From: Bubalus kerabau | Taxonomy: Eukaryota; Chordata; Mammalia; Artiodactyla; Bovidae | Direction of reading: 5' to 3' | NCBI RefSeq assembly: GCF_029407905.1 | Contig: NC_073646.1 | Coordinates: 18,556,001-18,620,000, forward strand | DNA length: 64,000 nt | Shown: piece after piece, positions 42,741 to 53,040 of the stretch | How positions within the stretch are numbered: position 1 is the first letter of the stretch | Layout of the letters: each line of letters begins with the position of its first letter | Translations under genes and position numbers: made by a program | Notes under the pieces: model-generated | Seen by the model: the letters and a program-made list of their open reading frames with translations, nothing else | Database searches by the model: none | What the model was told of the DNA's origin: nothing

Positions 42741-42754
42741 GAGTGTAGGGTGAA

Positions 42755-42925
42755 AGCTAACCAGCCTGGTTTTGAATTCCAGTTCAATCTATTGCTAGCT
42801 GTCTGAATTCAGATGAGTTGCTTAACCTCTCTGAGCCTCAGTCTCATCTGTAAAGTGAGGCTCATAGGTGTGCTTGCCTCATAAAGCACTTTTTGTGAAG
42901 GTTGGCTCTGGTAATGCATGCCAAT
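42755..42925 (+). mobile_element. MIR SINE
   Basis: ttttgaattccagttcaatc, ttaacctctctgagcctcag, ctcatctgtaaagtgaggct. Confidence 0.82.
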
Positions 42926-42944
42926 ATCATTACCCTGAATGGCC

Positions 42945-43100
42945 CACAGTAGATGCTCATTAAATTTATCAACATTATCATGGGAAGGCACTGTAGGCTC
43001 TTTGAGGACAGGGACCATGATTTATTCACTTCTGTAGCACAGTACCTAATGCAGTGCTTGGCTCATTTCCGGCGTTAGATCAACTGTTGTCTGAATGATG
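42945..43100 (+). mobile_element. L2 3' terminus (preceded by MIR-like end)
   Basis: tagatgctcattaaatttat, ctctttgaggacagggacca, agtgcttggctcatttccgg, then gtctgaatgatg. Confidence 0.65.
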
Positions 43101-43174
43101 TTCAATGAAGGCCATGGAAGAAACCAGTCCATCTGGTATATCATTTTGGAGAGTGAAATACTGAATGTCACTGA

Positions 43175-43520
43175 AAGTTTAGCAATAAATTGTGGTACCT
43201 CCTCTGGAGGAGGGCATGGCCACACTCCAGTATTCCTTGCCTGGAGAATTCCATGGACAGAGGAGCCTGGGGTTGCAAAGAGTTGGACATGACTCAAGTG
43301 ACTGAGCACAGCACAGCATGGTATCGTCTTACTACAGAATACTTTGTTTGCCCCATATGTGCTGGCATAAAAAGATATCCAGGATATACTAAGTGAAAAA
43401 AGCAAGTATATGCCAACAGGTGCAGTATGATACCATTGTGTGTGTGTGTGTACTTCAAAGGATATTTGTGTATAGAAAATGATTTGAGGGCCATGTGAGA
43501 AATTGTATATCCCAGATGGG
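43175..43520 (+). mobile_element. L1M fragment split by Bov-A
   Basis: Left: agcaataaattgtggta. Right: gaatactttgtttgcccc, aagatatccaggatatacta, agtgaaaaaagcaagtatat. Standard L1 ORF2-end to 3'-UTR order. Confidence 0.78.
43200..43318 (+). mobile_element. Bov-A-type SINE nested in L1M
   Basis: agggcatggccacactccag, attccatggacagaggagcc, gcaaagagttggacatgac. TGGTA on each side may be the TSD. Confidence 0.88.
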
Positions 43521-43544
43521 AGAGAGGAAAAAGAAAGACCTTCC

Positions 43545-43850
43545 TGTTTATTTATTTTTATTTTTAAATTTAAATATAGTTGGTGTGTAATACTGTATAA
43601 GTTTAAAGTGTGAAACACACATCTACACATTTATATATTGTAATATGATTGTTACAGGGTGTTAGCCAACACCTCGATCATGCCATGTAATTATCCTTTC
43701 TTTTTTGTGGTGAGAACAGTTAAGACCTAGTCTCTTAGGAACTTTGAAGTTTATAAGACAGTATTGTTGAGTGTAGCCATTCTGCTGTGCATTTAAATTA
43801 GAGCTCCAGAAGTTATTTATCTGCTAGTTTCAAGTTTGTGCCTTTAAACT
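43545..43850 (-). mobile_element. L1 3' fragment
   Basis: aaatatagttggtgtgtaat, ctgtataagtttaaagtgtg, gttatttatctgctagtttc. Complement of an L1 3' UTR. Confidence 0.75.
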
Positions 43851-43859
43851 GTATTGCCC

Positions 43860-43936
43860 CTGGCTGTGCGCCAATAAAGCTTTTTTTACAGAAACAGGCA
43901 GCCTGCTGATTTGGCTGTTGTTTGCCAGCCCCTGAC
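43860..43936 (-). mobile_element. hAT-type miniature DNA transposon, copy 5 (fragment)
   Basis: ggctgtgcgccaataaagct, tacagaaacaggcagcctg, then tttgccagcccctg. Confidence 0.78.
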
Positions 43937-44559
43937 TCTTACTGGTAGCAAATGCTGCCATATATCCTGCCCTAGGACTTTTGAGACAGAGTGAGGTCTA
44001 ATGAAAGATTTTTTTTCTCCCTCAGTTTCTTTGTATTTAAAGCAGTCAAAAGGTGGGGGGTGGGGGTGGGGGCACGCATCCTCCTGAGCTCTGAAGGGTG
44101 TTGGAGGAGGTCATCAAGAGGACATGATCACCAGTTGACCCTTGAGATGGACCCAGGCAATGAGAGGCTCCTCAGTCCTTCCCTGTCCTTGGAATGTATA
44201 CTCCACCTACTGTTCCCACAGTGGGAGCTGTTTTCAAGGATGCAGGCTTCAGAGAGTAATGTGTTGATGAGACCATCTGGATTGTATATGTGACTGAACT
44301 ACATTAAGGCCTCTATAAGCTATTAAGATTCTGATGGGCACATGTGGAGATCTGCTTATCTTGTGGTGCCTAGGACAAGCCTTAGATTATTGTAAGTTCC
44401 CCTTGCTTGTTAAACCTGCCTCCTCCTGCCAATCTGGAGTGGCCGTCTCTTTCTTTGGTCTTTCCTTGTCCTCCGTGTACAGAGGCCAGTTTGCAAACCA
44501 GCAGATGGTGATGGGGAGGTCTCTTCTGGCTTGAAATCCTTCATGTTCCTCTGCTTGTA
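43937..44559. other. Unassigned 623-bp stretch
   Basis: Contains the G-run cluster ggtggggggtgggggtgggg near 44052. Plus frame 43991-44293 (100 codons) has no domain. Confidence 0.42.
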
Positions 44560-44742
44560 AATACATCTGTACTCCTATAATCACATGTCATTCTTCTTAT
44601 GTGTCTCTTCTTAGGACACCAGTGACTAGACTTCAGGCCCACCCTAACCAGTATAATTTTGTCTTAATTCACATCTTGATGACATCTGTAAACATCCTAT
44701 TTCCAAACAAAGTCACATTCTTAGGTACTAAGGTGTAGGACC

Positions 44743-45278
44743 TGGGCTTCCCAGGTGGTAAAAAATCTGCCCACCAATGCAGAAGACACGGGTTCGATTC
44801 CTGGATTGGGAAGATCCCCTGGAGGAAGAAATGGGAGCACACTCAAATGTTCTTTCCTGGAAAATCCATGGGCAGAGAAGCCTGGTGAGCTACAGTCCAT
44901 AGAGTTGCAGTCCAAAGAAGGTGAAAGTGAAAGTCACTCAGTGGTGTCCAACTCTTTGGGACCCTATGGACTTCTCCAGTCCATGGTATTCTCCTGGCCA
45001 GAATACTGGAGTGGATATCCTTTCTCTTCTCCTGGGAATCTTCTCAACCCAGGAATCGAATGCAGGTCTCTCACGTTGCAGGTTGATTCTTTACCAGCTG
45101 AGCCACAAGGGAAGTCCAAGAATACTGGAGTGGGTAGCCTATCCCTTCTCCAGGGGATCTTCCCAACCCAGGAATTTAACTGGGGTCTCCCACATTGCAG
45201 GTGGATTCTTCTCCAACTGAGCTATCAGGAAAGCAAATAGTTGGACACAATTGAGCAACTGAGCACACACACACACAG
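44743..45278 (+). mobile_element. Bov-tA SINE interrupted by a second SINE
   Basis: Head and body at 44743-44917 (ctgggcttcccaggtgg to tacagtccatagagttgca). The body's 3' end resumes at 45238 (agttggacacaattgagcaa) and ends in (AC)n at 45263-45278. Confidence 0.82.
44918..45236 (-). mobile_element. Compound two-headed Bov-tA, nested
   Basis: Same architecture as 16003-16322: one Bov-tA (44918-45115) plus an additional head (45116-45236) joined at ccaagaatactggagtgggt. Inserted inside another Bov-tA. Confidence 0.85.
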
Positions 45279-45503
45279 AGTTTAGGGCATATCTTTTCAG
45301 GAGACAAAATTCAGCCCATCAAAGGAGCAGAATAAGATCAATGTGTTAGGAAATGGTTTTATTTTCCATGAGAAAGAAAACTTACAGGGAAATGTGAGCC
45401 ATGATTAATTCTCCATGAGTGGAGAGACATTTCTCAAGAAAAAGATAACCTAAGGTCCCAGTTTAAGAAACTGGGTGGATGCTAAGGTCTTTCTTTTGAA
45501 GTG

Positions 45504-46266
45504 ATGGCCATCATCAAAAAGTCTACAAACAACAAATGCTGGAGAGGGAATGGATAAATGGGAACTGTTGGTAGGAATGCAAACTGATATAACCACTGTG
45601 GAGAATAGTATGGAGACTCTTTAAAAAACTAGGAATAAAACTACCATACAACCCAGCAGTCCCACTGCTGGGCATATAGTAGTGGGAAATCAGAATTGAA
45701 AAAGACACAATGTTCATTGCAGCACTGTTTACAATAGCTAGGACATGGAAGCAGCCTAGATGCCCATCCTCAGATGAATGGATAAGGAAGTTGTGGTACA
45801 TATACACAATGAAATATTGCTCAGCTATAAAAAGGCACACGTTTGAGTCAGTTCTAATGAGGTGGATGAACCAAGAGCCTATTATACAGAGTGAAGTAAG
45901 TCAGAAAGAGAAAGGCAGATATTATATATTAATGCATATATATAGAATATAGAAAAATAGTACTGATGATTCTATGTACAGGGCAGCAAAGGGGACGCAG
46001 ACACAAAGGACAGACTTTTGGATACAGCGGGAGAATGAGAAGATGGGATGATTGGAGAGAGTTGCACTGAAACATATATATTACCATATGTAAAAACACA
46101 TAGCCAGTGGGAGTTTGATGTACTGTGCAGGGAACCCAAAGCTGGAAGGATAGGGTGGGGAGGGGCGTTCAGGAGGGAGCAGTCACATGTATGCCTATGG
46201 CTGATTCATGTTGATGTATGACAGAGGCCATCACAGTATTATAATTATCCTCCAATTAAGATAAAT
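45504..46266 (+). mobile_element. Ruminant L1, 5'-truncated 3' end
   Basis: ORF2 end (aatgctggagagggaatgga, ccactgctgggcatatagta, tggataaggaagttgtggta) followed by the 3' UTR (tggctgattcatgttgatgt) and an ATAAATAAATAAA tail. Confidence 0.95.
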
Positions 46267-46279
46267 AAATAAAGATAGA

Positions 46280-46682
46280 AAGGCCATAAATAAAGCAGAG
46301 CACCAAAAAATTGATGCTTTTGAACTGTGGTGTTGGAGAAGACTCTTGAGAGTATCTTGGAAAGTAAGGAGAGCAAACCAGTCAATCCTACAGGAAATCA
46401 GTCCTGAATATTCTTTGGAAGGACTGATGCTGAAGCTGAAGCTCCAATACTTTGGCCACCTGATGTGAAGAACTGACTCATTAGAAAAGACCCTGATGCT
46501 GGGAAAGATTGAAGGAGGAGGAGAAGGGGATGAAAGAGGATGAGATGGTTGGATAGCATTACCGACTTGATGGACTTGAGTTTGAGCAAGCTCTGGGAGT
46601 TGGTGATGGACAGAGAAGCCTGGCATGCTGCAGTCCATGGGGTCTCAAAGAGTTGGACATGACTGAGCAACTGAGCTGACTG
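46280..46682 (+). mobile_element. BovB LINE 3' fragment with 13-bp TSD
   Basis: From gatgcttttgaactgtggtg to gttggacatgactgagcaac. AAATAAAGATAGA at 46267-46279 and 46683-46695 is the TSD, placing the insertion in the L1 A-rich tail. Confidence 0.93.
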
Positions 46683-46699
46683 AAATAAAGATAGAGTCT

Positions 46700-46968
46700 G
46701 CTGCTGCTGCTAAGTCGCTTCAGTCGCATCCGACTCTGTGCTACCCGAGATGGCAGCCCACCAGGCTCCCCCATCCCTGGGATTCTCCAGGTAAGAACAC
46801 TGGAGTGGGTTGCCATTTCCTTCTCCAACATGAAAGTGAAAAGTGAAAGTGAAGTCGCTCAGTAGTGTCCAACTCTTAGCGACCCCATGGACTGCAGCCT
46901 ACCAGGCTCCTCCGTCCATGGGATTTTCCAGGCAAGAGTACCGGAGTGGGGTGCCACTGCCTTCTCTG
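46700..46968 (-). mobile_element. Bov-A2 dimeric SINE with 12-bp TSD
   Basis: Complete dimer. TSD AAGATAGAGTCT at 46688-46699 and 46969-46980 overlaps the right TSD copy of the BovB, so the SINE arrived after it. Confidence 0.95.
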
Positions 46969-46984
46969 AAGATAGAGTCTACCT

Positions 46985-47700
46985 TCCTCTAAAGAACTCT
47001 CCACTGCATCCAGATGTCTGTGTTTTACTCACCAGCCTGGTTCAACCTGCATCATCTCTTGCCTGGACTCCTGTAATTGCCTCTTCATCTGCATTCCTGC
47101 AGCCACTTTTGCTCATCTTCAATCTGTTCTGCATCTAACAGTCAGAGAGATCTTTGTAAAATGTGAACTTGACCCTTTTCTAGCCAAACCCTCCAGTGGC
47201 TTTTCCGTTTGCATTTAGAATGAAATCCAAACTCACTGCCCTTAACGATTTGGCTCTTGCCCCCTCTCTCCAGCTCATCTCGTGTCTCTCACCAGTTCAT
47301 TCACTTTGTTTCAACTCCATGTATCTTCTTGAAGTTTCTAGCCAAGTAATTCATTTTCCTACCTCTGGGCCTTTGCACACACAGCTTCCTCTACTGAGAA
47401 TGCTCACCTGCCTGTTAGCTGGCTGACCATTGTTGGGGCCAGGAAGGATTTTCCTTACTTTTTAGTTTAAGCCAGAACTAGTCACTCCTTTGGTACTTTA
47501 TTGGTATTGGTTTACTTCATGGTTTCTGACTATGTAGAATGCGTCAGTTGTCTTTGATAGTTTCTTAATAGTACCTGTGTCCCCACTAGACTAAGAGTGA
47601 CAGGAGGGTGGAATCTGTGTGGTTAGCTGCAAATCCTCAGTGCCCTTGACTGGTACAGTGCCTAGCAAAGAGCTGGCTCTGTTCATTAAAGGACTGTATG
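46985..47700 (+). mobile_element. L2-like LINE, long 3' region
   Basis: cttgcctggactcctgtaat, tagccaaaccctccagtggc, agaatgaaatccaaactcac, cctctgggcctttgcacaca, then ccccactagactaagagtga and the terminal gtgcctagcaaagagctggc. One of the best-preserved L2-type copies here. Confidence 0.8.
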
Positions 47701-47899
47701 AGTCAAGTTGGGAACAGTTGGTTTTGGTGAACGATGCTGTCCTTCAAATACAGAGAAGAAGCAACTGATTGGAGCAAACTGGATATCAGGTGGAATTGTG
47801 GAACTCCTCCCCACAATCCCAGAGTCCTTGTTTCTAAATATTTCCTTTACTTTTGGGTCACTACTGAAGGTTCTGACTCCTATTCAAGAATGATAGAGG

Positions 47900-48410
47900 C
47901 ATCATTTAATTCCTCCTCTAATCTCAGAGCCACCACTTCTCAGTCAAGCCCACCACTATGAGAAATAGCTTCATAGCCCTCCAGGTCCTCCTCCACAAAC
48001 CACTCCAGGTGGTCCTTCTAAAATGCAAATCTATGTCCCTCTCTGACCTCAAGTCCTTTATGGCCCCTTATTGACTATAGGATAAATCTGAGCTTCAGGT
48101 TTCCAAGTTCTGAGTTGATGGTCATTTCCTTACTCTTTGCTCTTACATTTTCTGTCCTTAAACTTTTTTTACTTCAGTAAACTCTACTGGTTTGAGTTTC
48201 CCTCCAACACCATTTCACTGACTTTCCTTCTCTGCCCACAAAGTCATCTGTATCTTATCCAACAGGAAAAATTTGTATGCATTCTTCAACATCCATCTTG
48301 GACATCCTTTCCTCCAGGAGTCTTATATGAAAGTTCCCTTCTCTCCAGAAAGAGTCTAGGCTCCCTCTCTTTGCTAGTCTGGAGGTGTGCATGCATTTAT
48401 AGTTCTACTT
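47900..48410 (+). mobile_element. Second L2-like LINE fragment
   Basis: ggtggtccttctaaaatgca, attgactataggataaatct, aacatccatcttggacatcc. Order agrees with an L2-type 3' half; diverged. Confidence 0.6.
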
Positions 48411-48594
48411 AGCTCACCATGTTGAAATTTACTCTATTTCATGGCAATATATCTTGTTAGAAAGTCAGTACTGGGTAGAGTGATCAACTGTCCTGGTTTT
48501 CCCAGGTCTGAGGGGCTTTCCAAAGACCTGAGGCCTCCAACACTAAATCAAGGACGGCTCCAGGCAAATCGGGGTGGGTGGGCACACTGCTGCC

Positions 48595-49035
48595 AGTTAA
48601 GATCATGAGCTGCAGAACCTGTCAAGGTTCTGTCAAGGTTTGAATCCTGTGAGTGAGTGAAAGTTGCTCAGTTGTGTCTGACACTTTGCGACCCCATGGA
48701 CTATACAGTCCATGGAATTCTCCACACCAGAATAGTGGAATGGGTAGCCTTTCCCTTCTCCAGGGGATTTTCCTGACCCAGGGATCGAATTAGGGTCTCC
48801 TGCATTGCAGATGGATTCTTTACCAACTGAGTGATCAGGGAAGCCCAGCCTAGCTCTGCTGTTTACTAGCTGTGTGATCCTTGGGCAAGTTACTTGATCA
48901 CTCTGATATCTTCACTTTCCCTTTCTGTAAAATGGGGTTAAAAATGGTATAAATATTATTACATGAGTTAATATGTTAATGGTGTAGAAGAGCTGAGTAA
49001 GAACTCAACAAATGTCATGGTTCTTGTTGCTTCTG
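48595..49035 (+). mobile_element. MIR SINE split by Bov-tA
   Basis: Left ttctgtcaaggtttgaatcc. Right ctctgctgtttactagctgt, ccttgggcaagttacttgat, tctgtaaaatggggttaaaa. Confidence 0.88.
48652..48845 (-). mobile_element. Bov-tA SINE nested in MIR
   Basis: agttgctcagttgtgtctga to ttctttaccaactgagtgat. Complete head and body. Confidence 0.93.
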
Positions 49036-49374
49036 TCAACAGATATTTGCTGATTACATTCTACCTTCCAGACCCTGGGCTTGGAGCTGGGAGGTCCCAG
49101 GCATAGAAGGCAACAGCCATCTCATTTTACCTTTTGTGTTTACCAGTATCCAGCCTACTTCCTGCTGCATGGAGATGCTCAGGAAATATTGGTAGAGTGG
49201 ATGAAGAAGTCTTAGACTACCTTTTATGGAAAGTTAATCTGCTCCCTCTGCATCAGAACCCTGAAACATTTAAAGACCTTCAAGATTGATCCCAGCTCTT
49301 GGGAGCCTGAATAAATGGTGGTAGCTGTGGTTTATAGGATGTTCTTTGCCACCTCTGCACCGGATGACTGAGAG
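49036..49374. other. Unassigned 339-bp stretch
   Basis: Faint L2-like words (gagatgctcaggaaatattg) but too diverged to call. No gene. Confidence 0.4.
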
Positions 49375-49690
49375 ATTGCTTCAGGGCCTTTGTACTTGCT
49401 GTTCCTTCTGCTTGAAACACACTACAGTCTGTCTTTTCATAGTTGCCAAACACGTTCTCCTTCAGGTGCCCCAGAGAACACTTTCATGAACATCCTGTGT
49501 TATTTCCTTCAGAGAACTTATCCTAGGCTAAATTTATCTAGTTGGTTTGCATGCTTATTTTCCTCTGCCCTACAAGAATATAAGCTCGTATGGGAAGAGA
49601 CTTGGTCTCTGGAACTGACACTTGGCGAAAGCTGTATCTGACACATGGCAAAAGCTGAACCAATGTTTGCCCAATAAATGAATGAACTGT
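49375..49690 (+). mobile_element. L2 LINE 3' region
   Basis: cagggcctttgtacttgctg, ttccttctgcttgaaacaca, agaatataagctcgtatggg, ending ttgcccaataaatgaatgaa. Confidence 0.83.
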
Positions 49691-49694
49691 TCTG

Positions 49695-49890
49695 ATTATA
49701 ATGGCTGCAGTTAATCGGGCACCTGCTACATGTCAGGTATTGGCTGAGCACCTTAGATACATCACCCCACACAGGCCTGCAAATGTTACCATTTCAAGTC
49801 TTACAGCAGAGGAAACTGGTTCTCTGCAGAGTCTGTCACTCCTGCTTATGTTGCACTGCTAGTGACGTCAGAGCTTGGTTTGGAGTTTGC
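49695..49890 (-). mobile_element. MIR SINE
   Basis: gggcacctgctacatgtcag, gttaccatttcaagtcttac, agcagaggaaactggttctc. Confidence 0.7.
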
Positions 49891-50464
49891 CTCCTCCATT
49901 TTAAAGCCCTCTGCTCTCTGCGACAGGCTTGTATTCTGCCTTCCAGGGTGTTGGGAAAATGTTTGCACTCCCTTCCCCCGCCCCCCAGCCCACCCCGCCT
50001 TCAGCCCCTGGGGGCCCTTGAAAAGGGGATTAGTAGCAAAATTCCAGACTGCCCCAAGCCTTGCGCAGGAAGCCGAGTTTCCGCAGTGGGGACAGCAGTT
50101 GGGAGGGCATCCAGGGGTCTGGCTACATCTCAGGTCCCAGAGCCCCCGAATTTGCAGGCTGCCTGTGCCACTGCTGCCTGCACGACAGCCTTGGTGTCAC
50201 GTAGCGCTAGACCGCAGGTGTTCTGCACCAGACCCTCTTTCAGGAAGGAAATGCAATTAGGGCTGCACAGTTGGCAGACTCCATCTCCATTCCTGCCTTG
50301 GGAGACGAATCATAGGGCAGTGCGTGGGGCTGCGTGTGCCTGCGCTTGTGACTATGTGCACGCGTGTGTGTCTTGGGCTAACCCTTGCAGGGCTCACGGG
50401 GCATTGTTGGGAGGGGGAAATTCAGGCTTTTCATCCCTGCCAATGACTCTGGCCTCCTCCTTCA
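49891..50464. other. GC-rich unique segment with C-run cluster
   Basis: No repeat recognised. The plus strand at 49970-49996 has C-runs of 3, 5, 6, 3 and 4 bases with 1-2 base spacers, a G-quadruplex motif on the minus strand. About 17 CpG are visible across 49960-50420, more than neighbouring DNA, but I judge it below a standard CpG island. The 234-codon plus frame 49783-50487 starts inside a MIR, has no recognised domain and is probably chance in GC-rich DNA. Confidence 0.5.
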
Positions 50465-50705
50465 GTAATAATAGTTACATTTCTTGAGGGCTTACCCTGT
50501 GCCTGGTAGAAAGTCAAGTAGTTTATGCCTAAAGTACCTTTTAAACCTTGTAACCACTCTATGAGGTTAGTGTTACTGTCAATCCTATGTTGCTGATGAG
50601 AAAACGGACTCAGAGAGGCTGGGTCTACCCAGTTGCTGAGTGTCCAAGACCAGAATTAATCCCAGGGTGGTCAGACAACTCTCCTCTACCACCTTGTGCC
50701 ATCCT
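50465..50705 (-). mobile_element. MIR SINE
   Basis: ctgtgcctggtagaaagtca, ccactctatgaggttagtgt, gatgagaaaacggactcaga. Confidence 0.88.
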
Positions 50706-50884
50706 TTCAAAAGCTTTGATATTGCTGCTCTTTTTTAAGCAGACTGAAAAACGCTCTCTTTGATTTAACATCCATGAATAGATTCTTCAATGCAAACATT
50801 GTTGCCTACATTTCAGTTTTTACAAGTACCACCGCTTTGTAACACTTTCATAGCTATTGTCCCATTATACAAGGTAGGGAAAAT

Positions 50885-51128
50885 GATGCTGCAGTAACAA
50901 ACGTCTTCAAAAGTATAGTTGCTTAACACAAATCCATTTCTTATTCATTCAAAATTCACTGTGGGTTTGGATGCCTGACCTCCATGTATTGGCTTGGCCC
51001 AGATTTTTTCAACAATGACTTGGCAGGGAGAGAGAGTGCAGACAACTACTGAATAGCTCTAAAATATCGAAAAGTGGTATATGTAACTTGTGCTCACATT
51101 CTACTGGCCAAAGAAAGTCGTATGTCTA
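50885..51128 (-). mobile_element. Ancient mid-repeat, same family as 17635-17930
   Basis: gctgcagtaacaaacgtctt, tagttgcttaacacaaatcc, gctcacattctactggccaa, then agaaagtcg. Confidence 0.5.
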
Positions 51129-51130
51129 TG

Positions 51131-51163
51131 CCAAGATTTGGGGCAGGGAGCCCCAAATCTTGG
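51131..51163. repeat. Perfect hairpin, 13-bp stem, 7-nt loop
   Basis: CCAAGATTTGGGG (51131-51143) and CCCCAAATCTTGG (51151-51163) around CAGGGAG, at the right end of an old repeat. Confidence 0.9.
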
Positions 51164-51273
51164 TGAGTCCTAGTAATATCTCCCACAATGTCTCTTCTCT
51201 CTTTCCCTCTTTCTACTTTCTGTGACTGATTATTTTCAAACACCTCTGAAATCCATTAATCACAATCATATAA

Positions 51274-51625
51274 GAGATGAGATGGTTGGATGGCATCACT
51301 GACTCAATGGGCATGCATTTGAGCAAACTCTGGAAGATAGTGAGGCTTCCCTGGTGGCTCAGCTGGTAAAGAATCCGCCTGCAATGTGGGAGACCTGGGT
51401 TCAATCCCTGGGTTGGGAAGATCCCCTGGAGAAGGGAAAGGCTACCCACTCCAGTATTCTGGCCTGGAGAATCTGCCCTGGACTATACAGTCCAGGGGTT
51501 CCAAAGAGTCGGATATGACTTCACTTTCACTGGAAGACAGTGAAGGACAGGGAAACCTGGCGTGCTACAGTCCATGGGGTTACAAAGAGCTGGACATGAC
51601 TTAGCAACTGAACAATAGCAACATG
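51274..51625 (+). mobile_element. BovB 3' fragment split by Bov-tA
   Basis: Left atgagatggttggatggcat to the first TSD copy (51343). Right aaggacagggaaacctggcg to agctggacatgacttagcaa. Confidence 0.92.
51344..51530 (+). mobile_element. Bov-tA SINE nested in BovB, 13-bp TSD
   Basis: Complete element. TGGAAGATAGTGA (51331-51343) and TGGAAGACAGTGA (51531-51543) are the TSD with one change. Confidence 0.95.
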
Positions 51626-51659
51626 TAAGGGACAGACCTCAGATTTTGGGGACAAATAG

Positions 51660-51870
51660 ATTTGGACAAGGGTCTTGGCTCTACAATTCTCTTTATTAGA
51701 TTAGTGATTCTGAGTAAGATTCTTGGCCTCTCTAGGTTTCAGTTTTCTCATCTGTAAAGTGGGATTGATAAGAGGTCCTGCCTTGAGGCATACTGAGGAT
51801 TACATGGGATAACCTAGCATTGTGCCTGGTGTTCAGTAAAACTAGTGATAGTAGCAAGAGTTAACGTCAT
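51660..51870 (+). mobile_element. MIR SINE
   Basis: tctaggtttcagttttctca, tctgtaaagtgggattgata, cattgtgcctggtgttcagt. Confidence 0.88.
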
Positions 51871-51994
51871 TAATATCCACTGAGTGCCTATAGTAAGTTC
51901 TTAGTAAATGCTGTCTAATAGCGTGGTTTTGACTATTTCTACTTTTTAATCATAGCATTGTTATTTATGAATACTTCTTATTGCTCTTCCATTC

Positions 51995-52100
51995 ATTCAT
52001 TTCTTTAAAAGACATTCAAGGAGAGTCATCCCTGTGCCATGTACTATCTTACCCATTGTGGAAATATTGGGAAAGATGTTAAAACAGTTCCTGCCTGCAC
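51995..52100 (-). mobile_element. L2-like fragment
   Basis: attcattcatttctttaaaa, tgtgccatgtactatcttac, gttcctgcctgcacagaca. Confidence 0.6.
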
Positions 52101-52199
52101 AGACATTACAGCCTCCACTTTCTCACTTCTTCTCCCCTTTGTGTTTCTTCCTCTCCTCTCTCCCTCCCCTTTTCCTTTCTTTCTTGTGCCAGGCTCACT

Positions 52200-52400
52200 T
52201 TCGTTAGACATTTAGCAGATTTTCATTGAGTGTCTACTACCTGCTAAGACATAGGGATATGCTGGTAAGTCACTTCAGTCGTGTCCGACTCTGTTCAACC
52301 CCATAGACGGCAGCCCACCAGGCTCCCTCATCCCTGGGATTCTCCAGGCAAGAGTACTGGAGTGAGGTGCCATTGGAGAACCAAACAAGAACCATTCATG
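52200..52400 (-). mobile_element. L2-like fragment split by Bov-A
   Basis: Left gattttcattgagtgtctac, tgctaagacatagggata. Right gagaaccaaacaagaacc resembles the continuation. Confidence 0.5.
52263..52379 (-). mobile_element. Bov-A SINE monomer
   Basis: gtcacttcagtcgtgtccga, cgacggcagcccacca-like block, agagtactggagtgaggtgc. Single unit, no head. Confidence 0.9.
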
Positions 52401-52924
52401 TCCAACAGCACAGCAGCGATTTTCATTTAAGATGTGGGCAGTGGGCTCTGTCCTTGAGTTCTGAGTGGGCCTGGCCCCTTGGTCTCCAGAAACCCCTACC
52501 TGGATCAAGTTTCACTGCCCTTTCCAGACCCCAGCATTCCCTTCAAGTGTCCCTTACATTTTCTCATCAGCACCAGTGGCTGCCAGAGCATCTTGATTCT
52601 TCCTGAAACTCTGGGAAAAAGCAGCATGTTCTGGGATAAAGCGGAGCTCCTTGAGCTCCGGCCCCTGACTAGCTGCTTCCCCACGAGTATCAGGGTGCAG
52701 CTCCACTTTCCTGCATGAAAAGCCAGAGCTGATGGACAGGAATCCTTTGGTCTACCATGTTGACTGGTGACTGCATCCTAGCAGGGTGCACCTCTGAGAA
52801 GAGAGAGTGAAAGTGTTACTGATGGGGTTTCAACTTTGGGCTGTACAATACAAGTAATGGAAGCTGTTCAGTGAGGCTGAGGCCTGGTTTACCAGTAAGA
52901 CTAAGAAACTGGGCACAGAGAGGT

Positions 52925-53040
52925 CTGGTGTTTGATTCGAGCTCAGCCTCTAGCATGCTGTGTGATCTGGGGGAAATTCCTTTCCTTCTCTGGGGGGTGG
53001 CGGGCCTATCTGTGATGTCAGATTCTTTCAACAACTTCAT
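52925..53040 (+). mobile_element. MIR SINE fragment
   Basis: gtttgattcgagctcagcct, tgctgtgtgatctgggggaa. Confidence 0.68.

Larger units (their letters stand above)
44560..45330 (-). mobile_element. MLT1-type LTR carrying nested SINEs
   Basis: Left part ttaggacaccagtgactaga, gcccaccctaaccagtataa, aacaaagtcacattcttagg. Right part after the SINEs: tttagggcatatcttttcag, aaaattcagcccatcaa. Together these form the 5'-sense end of an MLT1-like LTR. Confidence 0.82.

Noticed and set aside
43046..43630. 194-codon minus-strand open frame
   Set aside because: It is the antisense of an L1 fragment and a Bov-A SINE, so not a gene.
44755..45240. 161-codon plus-strand open frame
   Set aside because: Translates nested SINE sequence. 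SINE frames of this type recur at 20313, 60702 and 60806.
49783..50487. 234-codon plus-strand open frame, the longest in the window
   Set aside because: Starts in a MIR, crosses a C-run cluster, has no recognisable domain and no splice or conservation support visible. A GC-rich chance frame is more likely.
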